Positions 61,555 to 64,000 of a stretch of 64,000 nt of DNA are shown here, one piece after another; the first letter of the stretch is position 1; every line of letters starts with the position of its first letter. Both the position numbers and the translations under genes were made by a program. Origin of the DNA: Micromonospora sp. CP22 (GTDB lineage: Bacteria; Actinomycetota; Actinomycetes; Mycobacteriales; Micromonosporaceae); contig NZ_VCJO01000018.1 in the NCBI RefSeq assembly GCF_009712475.1, positions 1 through 64,000 of the forward strand, in the 5' to 3' direction. The notes under the pieces were generated by a model. That model did no database searches, was not told where the DNA came from, and saw only the letters and a program-made list of their open reading frames with translations.

Positions 61555-61612
61555 GCGCGGGCGACGAGCGCCGGAGAGCACGAACGGTTCAGCTCGACAG
61601 GGGGCAGGCCCG

Positions 61613-62974
61613 ATGACCTCGACCCGTTGGCTCGCGGAGTACGCCTGGCTTCCCGGGGAGGCCGAACCCACCCGGGACGTGCTGATCGAGACGGTGCGGG
61701 ACCGGATCACCGGCGTCACCCCGCTCACGCCGGGTGGTGGGCCTGACGCGGGTGTCGACGTGCTGGCCGACGCGGTGCGGCTGCCGGGGCTGACCCTGCC
61801 GGGGTTGGCCAACGCCCACTCGCACGCGTTCCACCGGGCGTTGCGGGGGCGCACCCATGTCGGTCGGGGTGACTTCTGGAGCTGGCGGGACCAGATGTAC
61901 GCGGTCGCCGCCCGCCTGGACCCGGACTCGTACCTGGCGTTGGCCCGCGCGGTGTACGCCGAGATGGCGCTGTCCGGCATCACCTGTGTCGGTGAGTTCC
62001 ACTACCTGCATCACGGGCCGGGTGGCCGCCCGTACGCGGACCCGAACGCGATGGGCGCGGCCCTGGTCGAGGCGGCGGCCCAGGCGGGGATCCGACTGAC
62101 CCTGCTGGACACCTGCTATCTGACCGCCTCGGTGGACGGGCGGCCGCTGGTCGGGCCGCAGCAGCGGTTCGGCGACGGTGACGCGTTGCGCTGGGCGCAG
62201 CGGCTCGACGGGTTCGCCCCGGACGGTGGGCATGCGCGGCTCGGTGCCGCGATCCACTCGGTACGCGCGGTGCCGGCCGAGCAGCTCGCCAGCGTCGCCG
62301 GTTGGGCGCACCGGCGCGACGCGCCGTTGCACGTGCACCTGTCGGAGCAGCCCGCCGAGAACGACGCCTGCCGGGCTGTGCACGGGTGCACCCCGACGCG
62401 GTTGCTCGCCGACCACGGGGTGCTCGGCCCGGCCACCACGGCGGTGCACGCCACCCATCCGACCAGCGCCGACGTGGGTCTGCTCGGGGACAGCCGGACC
62501 GGGGTCTGCCTCTGTCCCACCACGGAACGGGATCTCGCCGACGGGATCGGTCCGGTCCGCCGGATGGCCGACGTCGGCATCCCGCTCAGTCTGGGCAGCG
62601 ACAGTCACGCCATGGTCGACCTGTTCGAGGAGGCCCGCGCGGTCGAGCTGGACGAGCGGCTGCGTACCCGGCGGCGCGGTCACTTCACCCCGGCCGAGTT
62701 GTTGGCCGCCGCGAGCACGGCCGGGCATGCCGCGCTGGGCTGGACCGATGCCGGGCGGATCGCGGTCGGTGACCGGGCCGACCTGGTAACGGTGCGGCTG
62801 GACAGCGTACGCACGGCCGGGGTGACCCCGGCGGGTGTCTGGTTCGCCGCCGGGGCCGCCGACGTCGCGCAGGTGGTGGTGGACGGTCAGGTGCTGGTCC
62901 GCGACGGCCGGCACGTACGCGTGGATGTGCCCGGCGAGCTGACGACCGCGATCAGGGGAGTGACCGATGCCTAG
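61613..62974 (+). CDS. hutF: Formimidoylglutamate deiminase
   Basis: A 453-aa amidohydrolase-superfamily enzyme that converts N-formimidoyl-L-glutamate to N-formyl-L-glutamate and ammonia. The metal site is AHSHAFHRALRGRTH (HxH), the third His is LHVHLSEQPAEND and the Asp ligand lies in SLGSDSHAMVDLFEEA. LCPTTERDLADGIGPV is diagnostic of HutF. ATG 61613. Its stop overlaps the hutI start by eight bases. The presence of HutF places the strain in the five-step formylglutamate branch of histidine degradation. Confidence 0.93.
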   Translation: MTSTRWLAEYAWLPGEAEPTRDVLIETVRDRITGVTPLTPGGGPDAGVDVLADAVRLPGLTLPGLANAHSHAFHRALRGRTHVGRGDFWSWRDQMYAVAARLDPDSYLALARAVYAEMALSGITCVGEFHYLHHGPGGRPYADPNAMGAALVEAAAQAGIRLTLLDTCYLTASVDGRPLVGPQQRFGDGDALRWAQRLDGFAPDGGHARLGAAIHSVRAVPAEQLASVAGWAHRRDAPLHVHLSEQPAENDACRAVHGCTPTRLLADHGVLGPATTAVHATHPTSADVGLLGDSRTGVCLCPTTERDLADGIGPVRRMADVGIPLSLGSDSHAMVDLFEEARAVELDERLRTRRRGHFTPAELLAAASTAGHAALGWTDAGRIAVGDRADLVTVRLDSVRTAGVTPAGVWFAAGAADVAQVVVDGQVLVRDGRHVRVDVPGELTTAIRGVTDA

Positions 62975-64000
62975 TCTGCTGGTGGACAACATCGGTGAGC
63001 TGGTCACCAACGACGCCGGTCGGGGCGAGGGCGGGCCGTTGGGGATCCGGCGACGTGTCGCGCTCCTCATCGAGGACGGCGAGGTGGTCTGGATCGGCCC
63101 GACCACCGACACGCCGTCCGCAGACCACCGGATCGACGCCGCCGGATCGGCGGTGCTGCCCGGTTTCGTGGACAGTCACGCCCACCTCGTCTTCGCCGGG
63201 GACCGGGCCGCCGAGTTCGCCGCCCGGATGGCCGGCGAGCGGTACACCGGCGGCGGTATCCGCACCACGGTCGGTGCCACCCGCGCCGCCTCCGACAGCG
63301 AACTGCGGGCCACCGTGCGGCGGCTGCGCGCGGAGGCGTTGCGACAGGGCACCACCACGATCGAGATCAAGAGTGGGTACGGCCTCACCGTCGTCGACGA
63401 GGCCCGCTCGCTGCGGATCGCCGCCGAGGTCAGCACCGAGACCACCTTCCTCGGTGCGCACGTGGTCCCGGCCGAGTACGCCGCCCGTCCCGACGACTAC
63501 GTGTCGCTGGTCTGCGGGCCGATGCTGGCCGCCGCCGCGCCGCACGCCCGCTGGATCGACGTGTTCTGTGAGCGGGGTGCCTTCGACGCCGACCACGCGC
63601 GGGCGATCCTGACCTGCGGCCAGGCCGTCGGCCTGGGGGTACGGGTGCACGCCAACCAGTTGGGACCCGGTCCGGGCGTGCAGCTCGGGGTGGAGCTGGG
63701 GGCGGCCAGTGTGGACCACTGCACCCATCTGACCGACGCCGACGTCGACGCGTTGGTCTCGACCCGGGCCGGTGACGAGGACGGCGGCACGACGACGGTG
63801 GCGACGCTGCTGCCCGGTGCCGAGTTCTCCACCCGGTCGCCCTACCCGGACGCCCGCCGACTGCTCGACGCGGGCGTGACCGTGGCGCTGGCCACCGACT
63901 GCAACCCCGGCTCGTCGTACACCTCGTCGATGCCGTTCTGCATCGCGCTGGCCGTACGCGAGATGGGGATGACCCCGGCGGAGGCGGTCTGGGCCGCGAC
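62967..64000 (+). CDS. hutI: Imidazolonepropionase, cut by the window end
   Basis: The first 344 codons of HutI, which opens the imidazolone ring to give N-formimidoyl-L-glutamate. Metal ligands are in GFVDSHAHLVFAGDR (HxH), and IKSGYGLTVVDEARSLR and VHANQLGPGPGVQLGVELGA are typical. ALATDCNPGSSYTSSMP includes the expected Asp ligand and substrate loop. The ATG at 62967 overlaps the hutF stop, so both are co-translated. The frame is open to the end; about 50 further residues are expected outside the window. Confidence 0.94.
   Translation, partial: MPSLLVDNIGELVTNDAGRGEGGPLGIRRRVALLIEDGEVVWIGPTTDTPSADHRIDAAGSAVLPGFVDSHAHLVFAGDRAAEFAARMAGERYTGGGIRTTVGATRAASDSELRATVRRLRAEALRQGTTTIEIKSGYGLTVVDEARSLRIAAEVSTETTFLGAHVVPAEYAARPDDYVSLVCGPMLAAAAPHARWIDVFCERGAFDADHARAILTCGQAVGLGVRVHANQLGPGPGVQLGVELGAASVDHCTHLTDADVDALVSTRAGDEDGGTTTVATLLPGAEFSTRSPYPDARRLLDAGVTVALATDCNPGSSYTSSMPFCIALAVREMGMTPAEAVWAA

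Overview
The window looks like chromosome of a high-GC actinomycete, most likely a member of the Micromonosporaceae (Micromonospora or a close relative). GTG starts are common, third codon positions are GC-rich, and the core genes are actinobacterial: tandem lipoprotein L,D-transpeptidases, orn, an LCP protein, an HutF-type histidine pathway. A GGAAGGGGCCCTTCC-type repeat at 60.3 kb also matches repeats I remember from that family. All assignments were made by eye from translated sequence; no database search was run.

Positions 1 to about 26.95 kb are accessory DNA, ending next to a tRNA-Lys gene. From the left it holds: an unknown protein with a nuclease-like PD...E-x-H pattern; a broken nuclease gene; a type I restriction-modification operon (hsdM-hsdS-hsdR) with a YgjP-type metallopeptidase overlapping its end; and a standalone OLD-family ATPase/TOPRIM nuclease lying between an intact integrase and an 89-bp relic of a second integrase 3' end. 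Next is a reduced AICE-like element (int, xis-like gene, DUF2637 membrane protein, replication-relaxation protein) with no visible rep or FtsK/TraB transfer gene. Then comes a frameshifted HAD gene and a compact, translationally coupled RiPP operon (18.6-21.75 kb). That operon encodes a 54-aa protein, a CxxC protein, a radical SAM/SPASM maturase, a 60-aa precursor with FDN/WDN/FDS cyclophane-type motifs, a pentapeptide-repeat protein and a small P-loop kinase. It is divergent from an XRE/TPR regulator. A YdcF-like protein, a second replication-relaxation protein and a convergent pair of poorly known genes close the region.

From 27 kb on the sequence looks like core genome: two tandem L,D-transpeptidases, tRNA-His, oligoribonuclease, a GT87 mannosyltransferase-like protein, and a copper/thiol region (CopCD and YcnI divergent from an ECF sigma factor, MauE/DoxX protein and DsbA-like protein). 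This is followed by an ECF-type nickel/cobalt transporter behind a Nur-box-like palindrome, a Bcp peroxiredoxin, tRNA-Leu, an expansin-like protein and a MOSC protein.

Positions 44.4-57.6 kb form an exopolysaccharide locus: methyltransferase, LCP ligase, priming sugar transferase, membrane-anchored GH10 glycosidase, pyruvyl transferase, flippase, two glycosyltransferases and an O-antigen-ligase-like polymerase. It is followed by a membrane protein whose trypsin-like domain appears to have lost all three catalytic residues. The right end (57.8-64 kb) is a histidine-utilisation operon: RpiR regulator, hutU, an M20 amidohydrolase whose start lies inside a repeat element, hutF, and hutI cut by the window end.

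The best candidate for something undescribed is the RiPP operon. Its precursor carries at least four aromatic-x-N/S motifs and it is linked to a pentapeptide-repeat protein that could be a gyrase-protecting immunity factor.
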